From contig NZ_JACVQL010000004.1 in NCBI RefSeq assembly GCF_019733465.1, positions 1-36,760 on the forward strand: a stretch of 36,760 nucleotides of DNA, written 5' to 3'. Of the stretch, positions 30,187 through 36,760 are shown one piece after another. The position numbers were made by a program, and so were the translations under genes. Source of the DNA: Actinotalea ferrariae (GTDB lineage: Bacteria; Actinomycetota; Actinomycetes; Actinomycetales; Cellulomonadaceae). The notes under the pieces are model-generated. The model searched no databases. It was not told the origin of the DNA and saw only the letters and a program-made list of their open reading frames with translations. The first letter of the stretch is position 1; every line of letters begins with the position of its first letter.

Positions 30187-33094
30187 CAGCGTCCCCGACG
30201 GCGCCGCCGGAGTCCCGGAGCGCGGAGACCAGCCACCGCAGCACGTCGTCCGTCGCGGCCGGGCGCGCGTAGTGGAACCCCTGCGCGTGGTGCACCCCGA
30301 CCTCCATCAGCCGGGTCGCGACCGCCTGCGACTCGACGCCCTCGGCGATGACGTCGAGGCCGAGCGTGCGGGCGAGGTCCACGACCGACCGGATGATCGC
30401 GAGGTCGACGTCGCCGTCCTGGACGTCCGCGACGAAGGCACGGTCGATCTTCAACGTGCTCACGGGCAGCGAGCGCAGGTAGGCGAGGGCCGAGTACCCG
30501 GTGCCGAAGTCGTCGACCGCGCAGTGGACCCCCGCCCCTGCGAGCTCCTGCAGCACCGCCCGCGCTCTGCGGTCCACGAGCGCGGACTCGGTGACCTCGA
30601 CCGAGACCACGTCCGCGGCGCGGCTGAGGAGGTCGACGAGCTCGTGCGCGACCTCGTGGTCGGTCAGGCTCGTGACGCTGACGTTGACCGCGATGGGCAG
30701 CGCGAGTCCGCGGCGGTGCCACCGGCGCGCCTGGCTGGTCGCCTGCCGCACCACGTCCAGCGTGAGCTCGCCGATCAGCCCTGTCTGCTCGGCGAGCGGG
30801 ACGAACTCGCCGGGCAGCACGAGGCCGCGTGAGGGGTGGCGCCACCGCACGAGCGCCTCGAGCGAGACCGGCTCGCCGGACACCATGTCGACGACCGGTT
30901 GGTAGTAGAGCTCGAGCTCGTGGGTGCGGATCGCCGCGCGGAGCTCGGTGATCATGGCGAGCCGTTCCGCGGGCGCCGAGTCCAGGACCGGGTCGTAGCT
31001 CACCCAGTGCCTCCCCGTGGTGCGTTTGGCGCGGTACATCGCGACGTCCGCATGACGCAGCAGGACCGATGCGTCGGTGCCGTGCATGGGCGCCGTCACC
31101 GCGCCGAGCGACGCGGAGAGCGTCACGTCGAGGCCGTCGAGCGGCACCGGCGCCTCGACGGCTGACAGCACGGCCTCGGCCATCCTCGTCACGTCCGTGG
31201 ACTCGACCGGGCCGGGGAGGCAGACGGCGAACTCGTCGCCGCCGAGCCGCGCGACCGTCGCGTCCTCGCCCGCGAGGGCGAGCAGACGCGCCCCGAGGAC
31301 CTCGAGGAGCTCGTCACCCGCCGCGTGCCCGAGAGAGTCGTTGACGTCCTTGAACCCGTCGAGGTCCAGCAGGAGGAGCGCCGTCGTGTGGCCCTGCTGC
31401 AGGGCGGCGGCGACCGCCGCGTCGACCTCCCGTCGCAGGACGGCACGGTTGGGCAGACGCGTCAGCACGTCGCGCTCCGCGAGGTCGCGCAGCCGCTCCT
31501 CGGCGACGTTCCGCTCGAGCGCGGCACCCAGCACGTGGGCGAGCTGCTCGAGGAAGACGACGTCGGCCGTGGTGAAGGCGTCGTAGTCCTGCGAGGCGAC
31601 GAACACGGCACCCCAGACGGAGCCGCCGACACGGATCGGCACGGCGGCGTCGCTGCGCAGACCGAAGTCCACGAGGGGCTGGCGCCCGGCCTCGCCAGGA
31701 CCCGGGATGCGGGGGACCACGGTAGCTGCGGCGCCGACGGCGGCGCCCGCGAGCGCCGTCCCGGCGATCGAGGCGAGCGGCAGGCGCGTGCCCAGCAGCT
31801 TCGCGCCGGACGGCCCCGCGACCGCGTGCATGGCCAGGGTCGCGCCGTCGTCGACCAGCTCACCGACGCCGACCAGCGCCGGGTCGAGGACGCGCACGAC
31901 CTCGGCCACCGTCGCTCCGGCGAGGACGTGCGGTCCCGCCTCGCTGACCGCGCGACGTCCGAGCTCGGCAACCGCGCGCTGCTGCTCCGCGCGACGCTCG
32001 AGCGCTCGCGAGGCCCCGACGCTCTCGGTCACGTCGACGAAGTAGACGGCCAGACCGCTGTCGGACGGGTGGGCGCGGACGTCGAACCACCGGTCGAGCG
32101 GTGGGTAGTACTCCGTGAAGGTCTCCCGGTGACCGCTCGCGACGGCGTCGCGGTAGCGGCGGTCGAACGTCGAGCCGACGATCTCGGGGAACGCCGCCCA
32201 GATCGACCGGCCGAGGATCTCCTCGGCAGGCCGCTTGAGGAAGCGCTCAGCCGCCGGGTTGACGAACGTGAACCGCCACTGCGGGTCGAGGGCGTAGAAG
32301 CCGTCGGAGATGCTGTGCAGCAGCTCGCTCGTACGGGCGAGCGCGACCTCGGCGGCGAGCTCGGCGCGCGCCCGTTCGAGGGCCAGGGCGGCAGCGCGTG
32401 CGAGGTCGTGCAGGAGGGCTCCCCGCCGGTGTCGCTCGGCGTCGTCGAGCCCCTGCGGGAGCCAGACCTCGACCGTGCCGACGCTGTGGTCGTCGTGGCT
32501 CACCAGGGGCACGACGAGCGGTGCGACGGCGCGGTCAGGCGTCCCGACGGTCGCGATGCACGGCTGCGCGTGCTCGTGCGTCCAGACGGGCACGACCGGT
32601 GGGGCGGCGGTCGTCACGGCCGCGAGCGCGTCGACGAGCCGCACGACCTGCTCGCTGACGCCCGCGACGGTGGCCTCGTAGCTCGGCGCGGAGGCGAGGG
32701 ACAGGACGGCGACGTGCAGCTGCTCGCGCTCGCTCGCGAACCGCCGGGCCCTTGTCACGTCGCGCGCGACGCCGTAGCGCAGGCCGCCCGGGCCGTCGGT
32801 CCACGCGCTCCAGGCGAGGGTGCGGTACCCGCCGGCGCGGCGCCGGTAGCGGTTCTCGAAGTTCGTGATCCGCTCGCCCGCAGCCGTCCGGGCAAGGGCC
32901 TCGGCGGTGGCGGCGACGTCGTCCGGGTGGATGAGGTCGACGATCCGCATGCCCCGCAGCTCGTGCGGCGACCAGCCGAGAGTGGTCTCCCACGCGTCGT
33001 TGACGTGCAGGAACGTCCCAGCCGGGTCGGTCACGCACAGGAGGTCGAGGGACAGCGCGAAGAACCGCTCGAGGTCCACGCGCTCGGAGGCCAT
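30164..33094 (-). CDS. PAS-PAS-GAF-GGDEF-EAL cyclic-di-GMP signalling protein
   Basis: 976 aa, no transmembrane segments. PAS 1 is about residues 8-118, a GAF-like stretch about 125-240, PAS 2 about 255-358, and a GAF about 372-530. The GGDEF domain (about 538-700) has an intact ARLGGDEFAVC (GGDEF 618-622). The EAL domain (about 715-955) has intact SLEALVRW (745-752), NVSVTSL, DDFGTGYS (861-868), LKIDR and IAEGVES. Both catalytic motifs are complete, so either cyclase or phosphodiesterase activity, or switching, is possible. No RxxD inhibitory site precedes GGDEF. ATG 33094 is the first Met before the first PAS domain; the RBS is weak. It is downstream of, and on the same strand as, the WYL regulator gene. 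Confidence 0.93.
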   Translation of the reverse strand: MASERVDLERFFALSLDLLCVTDPAGTFLHVNDAWETTLGWSPHELRGMRIVDLIHPDDVAATAEALARTAAGERITNFENRYRRRAGGYRTLAWSAWTDGPGGLRYGVARDVTRARRFASEREQLHVAVLSLASAPSYEATVAGVSEQVVRLVDALAAVTTAAPPVVPVWTHEHAQPCIATVGTPDRAVAPLVVPLVSHDDHSVGTVEVWLPQGLDDAERHRRGALLHDLARAAALALERARAELAAEVALARTSELLHSISDGFYALDPQWRFTFVNPAAERFLKRPAEEILGRSIWAAFPEIVGSTFDRRYRDAVASGHRETFTEYYPPLDRWFDVRAHPSDSGLAVYFVDVTESVGASRALERRAEQQRAVAELGRRAVSEAGPHVLAGATVAEVVRVLDPALVGVGELVDDGATLAMHAVAGPSGAKLLGTRLPLASIAGTALAGAAVGAAATVVPRIPGPGEAGRQPLVDFGLRSDAAVPIRVGGSVWGAVFVASQDYDAFTTADVVFLEQLAHVLGAALERNVAEERLRDLAERDVLTRLPNRAVLRREVDAAVAAALQQGHTTALLLLDLDGFKDVNDSLGHAAGDELLEVLGARLLALAGEDATVARLGGDEFAVCLPGPVESTDVTRMAEAVLSAVEAPVPLDGLDVTLSASLGAVTAPMHGTDASVLLRHADVAMYRAKRTTGRHWVSYDPVLDSAPAERLAMITELRAAIRTHELELYYQPVVDMVSGEPVSLEALVRWRHPSRGLVLPGEFVPLAEQTGLIGELTLDVVRQATSQARRWHRRGLALPIAVNVSVTSLTDHEVAHELVDLLSRAADVVSVEVTESALVDRRARAVLQELAGAGVHCAVDDFGTGYSALAYLRSLPVSTLKIDRAFVADVQDGDVDLAIIRSVVDLARTLGLDVIAEGVESQAVATRLMEVGVHHAQGFHYARPAATDDVLRWLVSALRDSGGAVGDAATRPAGG

Positions 33095-33182
33095 GCCCCA
33101 CTGTTGCGCCTGCGGGCGTCGGGCGCACCGCAGCCCGCGAGCGGCGTGCAGGGCCCGAGCGGGGGCGCCGGTCCCATCCGCG

Positions 33183-34145
33183 CTACGTCGCCGCGAGCAG
33201 CCGCTCGCCGAGCCGTCGGACCGTCTGCCGCAGCTCGGGTCCGCCGACGACGTGGAAGGGCACCGGGATCGCGGCGAGCTGCTCGGCGTACCAGTACGGG
33301 TTGCTCGTCGTGCCGACGAGCCGTGCGCGCCCGGGGCCGGCGTGCTCGAGCGCACCCAGGGCACGCGGCAGGTAGCGGCCGGCCGCCGCGGCGTCGTCGT
33401 CGACGAGCACCTCCGTCGCGTACTCCCAGCCGACGGCGAGCTGCGCCTCGAGCACGGCGACCGGGTCCAGGTCGACCGGCCGCTCGAACGTCTCGGCGAG
33501 CACGGCGACCGAGCGCACGCGGTCGACGCGGTAGGTGCGCACCGCCTCGGCGCGGTGCGACCAGCAGACGAGGTACCACCGCCCGTGGCGCACGACGACG
33601 GCCCAGGGATCCGCCTCGACGGACCACTCGCTTCCCGCCTCGGACCGATACTCCACCGAGACCCGACGGCGATCGGCGCAGGCTGCGACGAGCGTGGAGG
33701 TCGTCGCGGGGTCCGGCCGCGCGGCGGCGCGGTCCGGCGCCGGCGCGGCCGAGACGCGCACCGCCTCCACCTGCGCCGCGAGGGTCGCGGGCAGCGCACG
33801 CACGATCTTGCCGAGCGCGCTGCCCACCGGGTCCGCGGTGTCGCTCACGTCGTGGTGGCCGTCGAGGACGGCCATCACGAGGCCGAGCGCCTCGGCGGGG
33901 GTGAACATCAGAGGCGGCAGCCGCACCCCGCGACCCGCGCGGTAGCCGCCGTAGCGGCCGCGTGACGACTCGACGGGGATGCCGGCCTCGCGCAGCACGG
34001 CGACGTACCGGCGGGCGGCGCGCTCGCTGACGCCCAGGCGGCCGGCCAGCTCGTCGGCGGTGATGCCGGGCCGCGCCTGGATGGCCTCGAGGGCGAGGAG
34101 GGCTCGTGCGGTCGGGCTCGCGTCCGCGGCCATAGGACTTCCCAT
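33183..34145 (-). CDS. WYL-domain HTH transcriptional regulator (YafY-like)
   Basis: 320 aa. An N-terminal DeoR-type helix-turn-helix (about 12-70: ARPGITADELAGRLGVSERA, then RRYVAVLREAGIPVESSRGR) is followed by the central PPLMFTPAEALGLVMAVLDG. The WYL domain (about 145-235) has RRRVSVEYRSEAG, ADPWAVVVRHGRWYLVCWSH and RTYRVDRVRSV. Such proteins sense a ligand, in some families nucleic acid, through the WYL fold. ATG 34145 is chosen as the first Met; ATG 34133 is also possible. It is divergent from a small gene 41 bp away, which by the usual logic of such pairs would be its target. Confidence 0.92.
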   Translation of the reverse strand: MGSPMAADASPTARALLALEAIQARPGITADELAGRLGVSERAARRYVAVLREAGIPVESSRGRYGGYRAGRGVRLPPLMFTPAEALGLVMAVLDGHHDVSDTADPVGSALGKIVRALPATLAAQVEAVRVSAAPAPDRAAARPDPATTSTLVAACADRRRVSVEYRSEAGSEWSVEADPWAVVVRHGRWYLVCWSHRAEAVRTYRVDRVRSVAVLAETFERPVDLDPVAVLEAQLAVGWEYATEVLVDDDAAAAGRYLPRALGALEHAGPGRARLVGTTSNPYWYAEQLAAIPVPFHVVGGPELRQTVRRLGERLLAAT

Positions 34146-34173
34146 CCGGCAGTAGATCGTCCGGATTCGACCC

Positions 34174-34179
34174 TAGCGT
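34174..34179 (+). promoter_or_regulatory. -10 TAGCGT, leaderless spacing, divergent from the WYL gene
   Basis: TAGCGT ends 7 nt before ATG 34187, as at the DUF5655 gene. Confidence 0.5.
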
Positions 34180-34186
34180 GCGAGCC

Positions 34187-34432
34187 ATGACACACGACAT
34201 CGCCCTGGACACGACGATCGCCGAGCCGGCCCCGGACGCCGACGAGGTCGAGATGATGCTGTTCGCGCTCGAGCGCTCAGCTCGCCTGGACACCGACGCC
34301 ATCGCCTGGACGGTGCTGGCCGGGGCGACCCTCGACGTCATCGTCGCTGGTGGGCTCTTCGCGGATGCTGGGGACGCCACACTCGGCCAGGACGTCCAAG
34401 GCCCGTTCACGGTCGCAGCCGAGCGCGCCTGA
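34187..34432 (+). pseudogene. Small gene divergent from the WYL regulator, probably a truncated DUF664/DinB-type gene
   Basis: 81 aa. Only the beginning looks like a known type: MTHDIALDTTIAEPAPDADE and EVEMMLFALERS recall the start of DUF664/DinB proteins encoded next to WYL regulators, which continue with an AWK...GLDAAGL segment and a conserved His. Here that continuation is missing. From residue about 32 the frame reads unrelated sequence (LDTDAIAWTVLAGATLDVIV) and stops at 34432. The promoter is intact. I read this as a 5' fragment cut by a rearrangement near 34280-34290. The comparison is from memory; it could instead be a genuine short protein of unknown function. Confidence 0.45.
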
Positions 34433-34729
34433 ACGGTACCCGCGCAAGTCGTCCGGGACTACCACTCGTTCCGAGGCGCGTCCCAGAGGCGCTCCATGTC
34501 CGCAGCCGTCCCTCGAGCGTATCCGCAGACCCTCATGTGTTCGGCACGGCACGGCGCCCGTTCGAGGGGAGGAGGTGTGCTCCGCAGACCCGTACGAGAA
34601 CGCCGTCGTAGAGATTACGACTAGTGTGAACGCCAATGATGACTCCCTCCTTGACGGCCATGATCACCGGCTGGCACGCTGCTCGCATTCGGCCCACGAA
34701 GACAGCGCGGAACCCAAGGAGATGACGCA
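34433..34729. other. Intergenic region of altered composition
   Basis: 297 bases without a recognisable gene. Base use is visibly less GC-extreme than to the left. A TAGTGT (34622-34627) and a 29-codon frame (34636-34725, starting ATGATG) lie before the secreted-protein gene. The short frame's stop is 4 nt before that gene's ATG. It could be a leader peptide or chance. Confidence 0.4.
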
Positions 34730-35665
34730 ATGGCGCGTGCAGCAGGTGCGCTTGGAACGGCAGCAGCGATGAGCATCGCCCTGCTTATCACCAGCGCGAG
34801 CGCAACGGCAGCCGTACCCCAGCAGGACGCGACAGACGGGGTGGCTGAACTCATCGCCGACGTAGCCCCCGACCAGGGCGACGTCCTCGTGGGCGTGCAG
34901 AACGCAGCCGGTGACACCACCGCGCGCATTGGTGCCATCACCGTCGCAGTGCCGGCCGACCCAACCGAACCCGTGACTCTCAGCAGCACGGGCGCTGCGG
35001 CGCTCGAGGTGTCCTTTCCCGCCGAGGTAGACGTCAGCGCAGCGGACATCGCGGGCGACGGCACGTTGGTCTATGCAGGCGACGACGCCACGGCCGCAGC
35101 GCAGATCCTCGACGACGGCTCGGTGCGGCTCCAGACCGTGACCGAGAGCGCCAAGGGCCCCCACGAGTTCACCTACTCGTTCGGGGACAGCATCACGCCA
35201 ACCCGCAGCGTAGACGGCGCGACAATCGAGCTCCTGGCGGGTGGCTCTCCACTCGGACAGGTCGCACCCGCGTGGGCCGTGGACGCCAACGGCAACGCGG
35301 TCGCCACGTCCTACGAGATTCGTGGCAACACACTCGTCCAGGTCATCGTGCCGAACGCGGACACGACCTACCCCGTCGTGGCCGACCCGAAGGTGAGCTT
35401 TGGACTGGGCATCTACTACCACTACAACCGGGCTGAGACGGCAACCATCGCGGGCTACGGCATCGGAGGAGCAACCGCGGCGGGGGCGGTATGCGCGACG
35501 TTCGGCGGGGCAATCGGGCTCGCGGTGTGCGGGTCGTACATTGCCGCGATCATCCACCAGGCGGGCATTGCGCAGAACTCGTCGCCCAAGAAGTGCCTCG
35601 TGGTCCGGCAGGTCACTCCGACGCTCCTGGTTCCCTACACCTACCGCGACTCCCGGTGCGTGTGA
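34730..35665 (+). CDS. Secreted protein with YPVVADP motif and hydrophobic glycine-rich C-terminus; function unknown
   Basis: 311 aa. A signal peptide (about 1-28, ending SASATAA) is followed by an acidic beta-rich region. AWAVDANGNAVATSYEIRGN and LVQVIVPNADTTYPVVADP (to residue 220) form a pattern I recall from many actinobacterial secreted hypothetical proteins, in which the part after YPVVADP varies. Here the C-terminus has IYYHYNRAETATIAGYG. Next come a Gly/Ala-rich hydrophobic stretch (about 240-282) with Cys255 and Cys267, and a basic end with Cys289 and Cys310. It could insert in membranes or be processed to a peptide; this is inference. ATG 34730 has AAGGAG 8 nt upstream. Codons such as GTA, ATT and GCA are commoner than in neighbours. 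It is coupled to the next gene. Confidence 0.75.
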   Translation: MARAAGALGTAAAMSIALLITSASATAAVPQQDATDGVAELIADVAPDQGDVLVGVQNAAGDTTARIGAITVAVPADPTEPVTLSSTGAAALEVSFPAEVDVSAADIAGDGTLVYAGDDATAAAQILDDGSVRLQTVTESAKGPHEFTYSFGDSITPTRSVDGATIELLAGGSPLGQVAPAWAVDANGNAVATSYEIRGNTLVQVIVPNADTTYPVVADPKVSFGLGIYYHYNRAETATIAGYGIGGATAAGAVCATFGGAIGLAVCGSYIAAIIHQAGIAQNSSPKKCLVVRQVTPTLLVPYTYRDSRCV

Positions 35666-35904
35666 GCATGGACGCGAATGCCCGCAGGAAGGGACCGCGA
35701 GCGGTGTTCACCCCATGGCCACGTGCGGCTGCGCTAGCTCTTGGCTGGGTCGCGATCGCCGTCACGTGGGTCGTCTCGACGGCGGATGGTGGGGTCAATG
35801 CCGCTTGGGTTCCAGCGATCATCGTCGGTGGGGTCACTGCGCTCTGGTTCGAGGGGTACTCCCTCGGCGAGTTCGCTCGGCGATTCGGTCTAGCCAGGCA
35901 CTAG
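35662..35904 (+). CDS. Small two-helix membrane protein, partner of the secreted protein
   Basis: 80 aa from GTG 35662, which overlaps the preceding stop as GTGA (ATG 35668 would give 78 aa). A basic N-terminus (MDANARRKGPR) precedes two hydrophobic helices: about ALALGWVAIAVTWVVSTA, and AAWVPAIIVGGVTALWFEG. The tail is short and basic. No family recognised. The coupling to a secreted protein with a hydrophobic C-terminus suggests an immunity, export or anchoring role; this is not shown by the sequence. The terminator just after it closes the unit. Confidence 0.65.
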   Translation: MSMDANARRKGPRAVFTPWPRAAALALGWVAIAVTWVVSTADGGVNAAWVPAIIVGGVTALWFEGYSLGEFARRFGLARH

Positions 35905-35917
35905 CACGGAAGCGCAG

Positions 35918-35954
35918 AACACGGTCACTCCGGCCGTCGGGGTGCCCGTGTTTT
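35918..35954 (+). terminator. Intrinsic terminator after the secreted/membrane protein pair
   Basis: AACACGG pairs with CCGTGTT (35918-35924 and 35946-35952). An inner CACTCC/GGGGTG stem extends it after one mismatch, with a 7-nt loop, and the run TTTT ends the structure. It is the most classical terminator in the window. Confidence 0.8.
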
Positions 35955-36727
35955 GCACCGGCTCGATGGGGAAATTGTGCCGCTCGCCGGGAGACTGTCC
36001 AATCAACTGCGCGCTGCCTTCCAGTTCGTTGCGCCTCGTTCCGTTGGTGAGCACCGTGTGCATTGCACGGCCAGGCTACGTTGCTGCCATCCGTCGCTGA
36101 TGGGCGCTCCGATTCTGACGAGCGATCCGGGCATTCGCGCGGCGAGTCACGCTCTCGCCCTTGGCGGGCTATCGGTTGGCAGTGCACCAGGGAAGGCAAC
36201 ACGGGCCGGGTCGGTGACGCGCCCATCTCATACCGGGTCTCGCAGGAGGTTGCGACGACATCCCTGGCCACGAGTTGATCGAGCCCGGCGTGATGGGTGT
36301 GCTCGGCCCGGACCGTTCGGGCGCCGGATCGAACTGGCTTGGGAGTGTGACATCACTCGACGAGGCGCATCGCCGTGTGCGTGCTGCGCCCGATCCACGG
36401 GGGAGGGCCGGTCGACGACGCCACGCAGCTTCCCGGTTCGCCATAGTTCCATGAGGGCAGCGGCGCCTTCGTCGACTGGCGCGATGCAACGAGCGGCCCG
36501 GACGAAGTGCAAGCTCATGTCCCGAGGTCTCGACCCTTCACGGCCCGCATGTCGCGCGGGATCGGCTTGGCCACAGGCGCACATCCACCGCGGGAGCTAG
36601 TTGCAGCCGACCGGTCAAGGTCGGTCCGGACGCACGCGCGGCCCTGAACGAGTTCGCGCCTCGCGTCCTGGAGACCGGACCGCGATCGAAGACCCGGGGT
36701 GACGACCCCCGTATAAGGACCGGTCGA
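35955..36727. other. Region with no intact gene; possible degraded mobile-element scraps
   Basis: About 770 bases. Open frames exist on both strands but none has a credible start, RBS and family motif together. In one plus-strand frame near 36523-36650 the reading HVARDRLGHRRTST resembles the C-terminal active-site region of tyrosine recombinases (..RLGHxxxxTT..). The part carrying the catalytic Tyr is not present. Composition is less GC-extreme than in the core genes. Confidence 0.35.
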
Positions 36728-36760
36728 TTGAACCGCCCCGGCTTCCGTGGAGGCTCTCAA
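36728..36760. mobile_element. Possible terminal repeat of an insertion sequence (cut by the window edge)
   Basis: The window ends in ttgaaccgccccggcttccg and tggaggctctcaa. A TGAACCGCCCCGG start followed by GTGGAGGCTC recalls the terminal inverted repeats of some actinobacterial IS3-like elements. This is from memory, and the element body would lie outside the window. Confidence 0.3.

Noticed and set aside
36063-36278. 71-codon plus-strand frame with a protein-like end (GDAPISYRVSQEVATTS)
   Set aside because: No RBS, no plausible start and no family recognised. It overlaps other equally weak frames in a decayed region.
36228-36584. Minus-strand 118-codon frame (..VDEGAAALMELWRTGKLRG..)
   Set aside because: A short stretch looks protein-like, but the flanks are Arg/Pro-rich mirror sequence and no start signal is present.
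1-36760. tRNA, rRNA or other structural RNA genes
   Set aside because: No cloverleaf with a GGTTCGAATCC-type T arm and no rRNA segment was recognised by eye; a covariance-model scan was not possible.

Overview
The window looks like chromosome of a very GC-rich actinobacterium. Gene content and order (recO-uppS, a separate glyS, dusB, dgt and dnaG), a DUF222-HNH endonuclease with an actinobacterial SOS box, TANNNT-type -10 boxes and many GTG starts point to Micrococcales near Cellulomonas or Cellulosimicrobium. That placement is inference; no rRNA or tRNA gene is present to confirm it.

Layout. 1-2,600: the start of a probable RsgA-type GTPase (minus strand, runs off the left edge), recO and uppS (stop and start overlap), and a small VOC protein. 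2,700-6,600 (minus): a zinc operon znuA-znuC-znuB-zur followed by a DedA-like membrane protein. Its promoter is covered by two Zur-box-like palindromes. 6,700-9,850: glycyl-tRNA synthetase, a DUF5655 protein, and the tRNA dihydrouridine synthase dusB. 9,850-12,950: two tandem paralogous membrane proteins with PQQ-like beta-propellers. 13,000-22,040: a maltose/maltodextrin locus made of a GH13 alpha-glucosidase and a LacI regulator (minus), then divergent malE-malF-malG and an intracellular GH13 maltodextrin hydrolase (plus). No transport ATPase is encoded here, so a shared MsiK-type ATPase encoded elsewhere is expected. 22,100-27,800: dgt, a VOC protein, the LexA-box-controlled DUF222-HNH endonuclease, and dnaG. 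27,900-34,150: a secreted pectate lyase with a LacI-type operator, a DinB-VOC fusion, a PAS-PAS-GAF-GGDEF-EAL c-di-GMP protein, and a WYL regulator.

34,150-36,760 is different. The gene divergent from the WYL regulator looks truncated after about 30 codons. Beyond it, base and codon usage become less extreme. There is a two-gene cassette: a secreted protein with a YPVVADP motif and a glycine-rich hydrophobic C-terminus, translationally coupled to a small two-helix membrane protein and closed by a clear intrinsic terminator. The last 800 bp have no convincing intact gene. They hold a possible integrase-like scrap and end in a sequence resembling the terminus of an insertion sequence. This is the most accessory-looking part of the window.

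Regulation can be read unusually well. At least nine genes have a -10-like hexamer 6-7 nt before an ATG or GTG (leaderless layout), including recO, znuA, dusB, dgt and dnaG. Operators are visible for Zur, LexA and LacI-family proteins.
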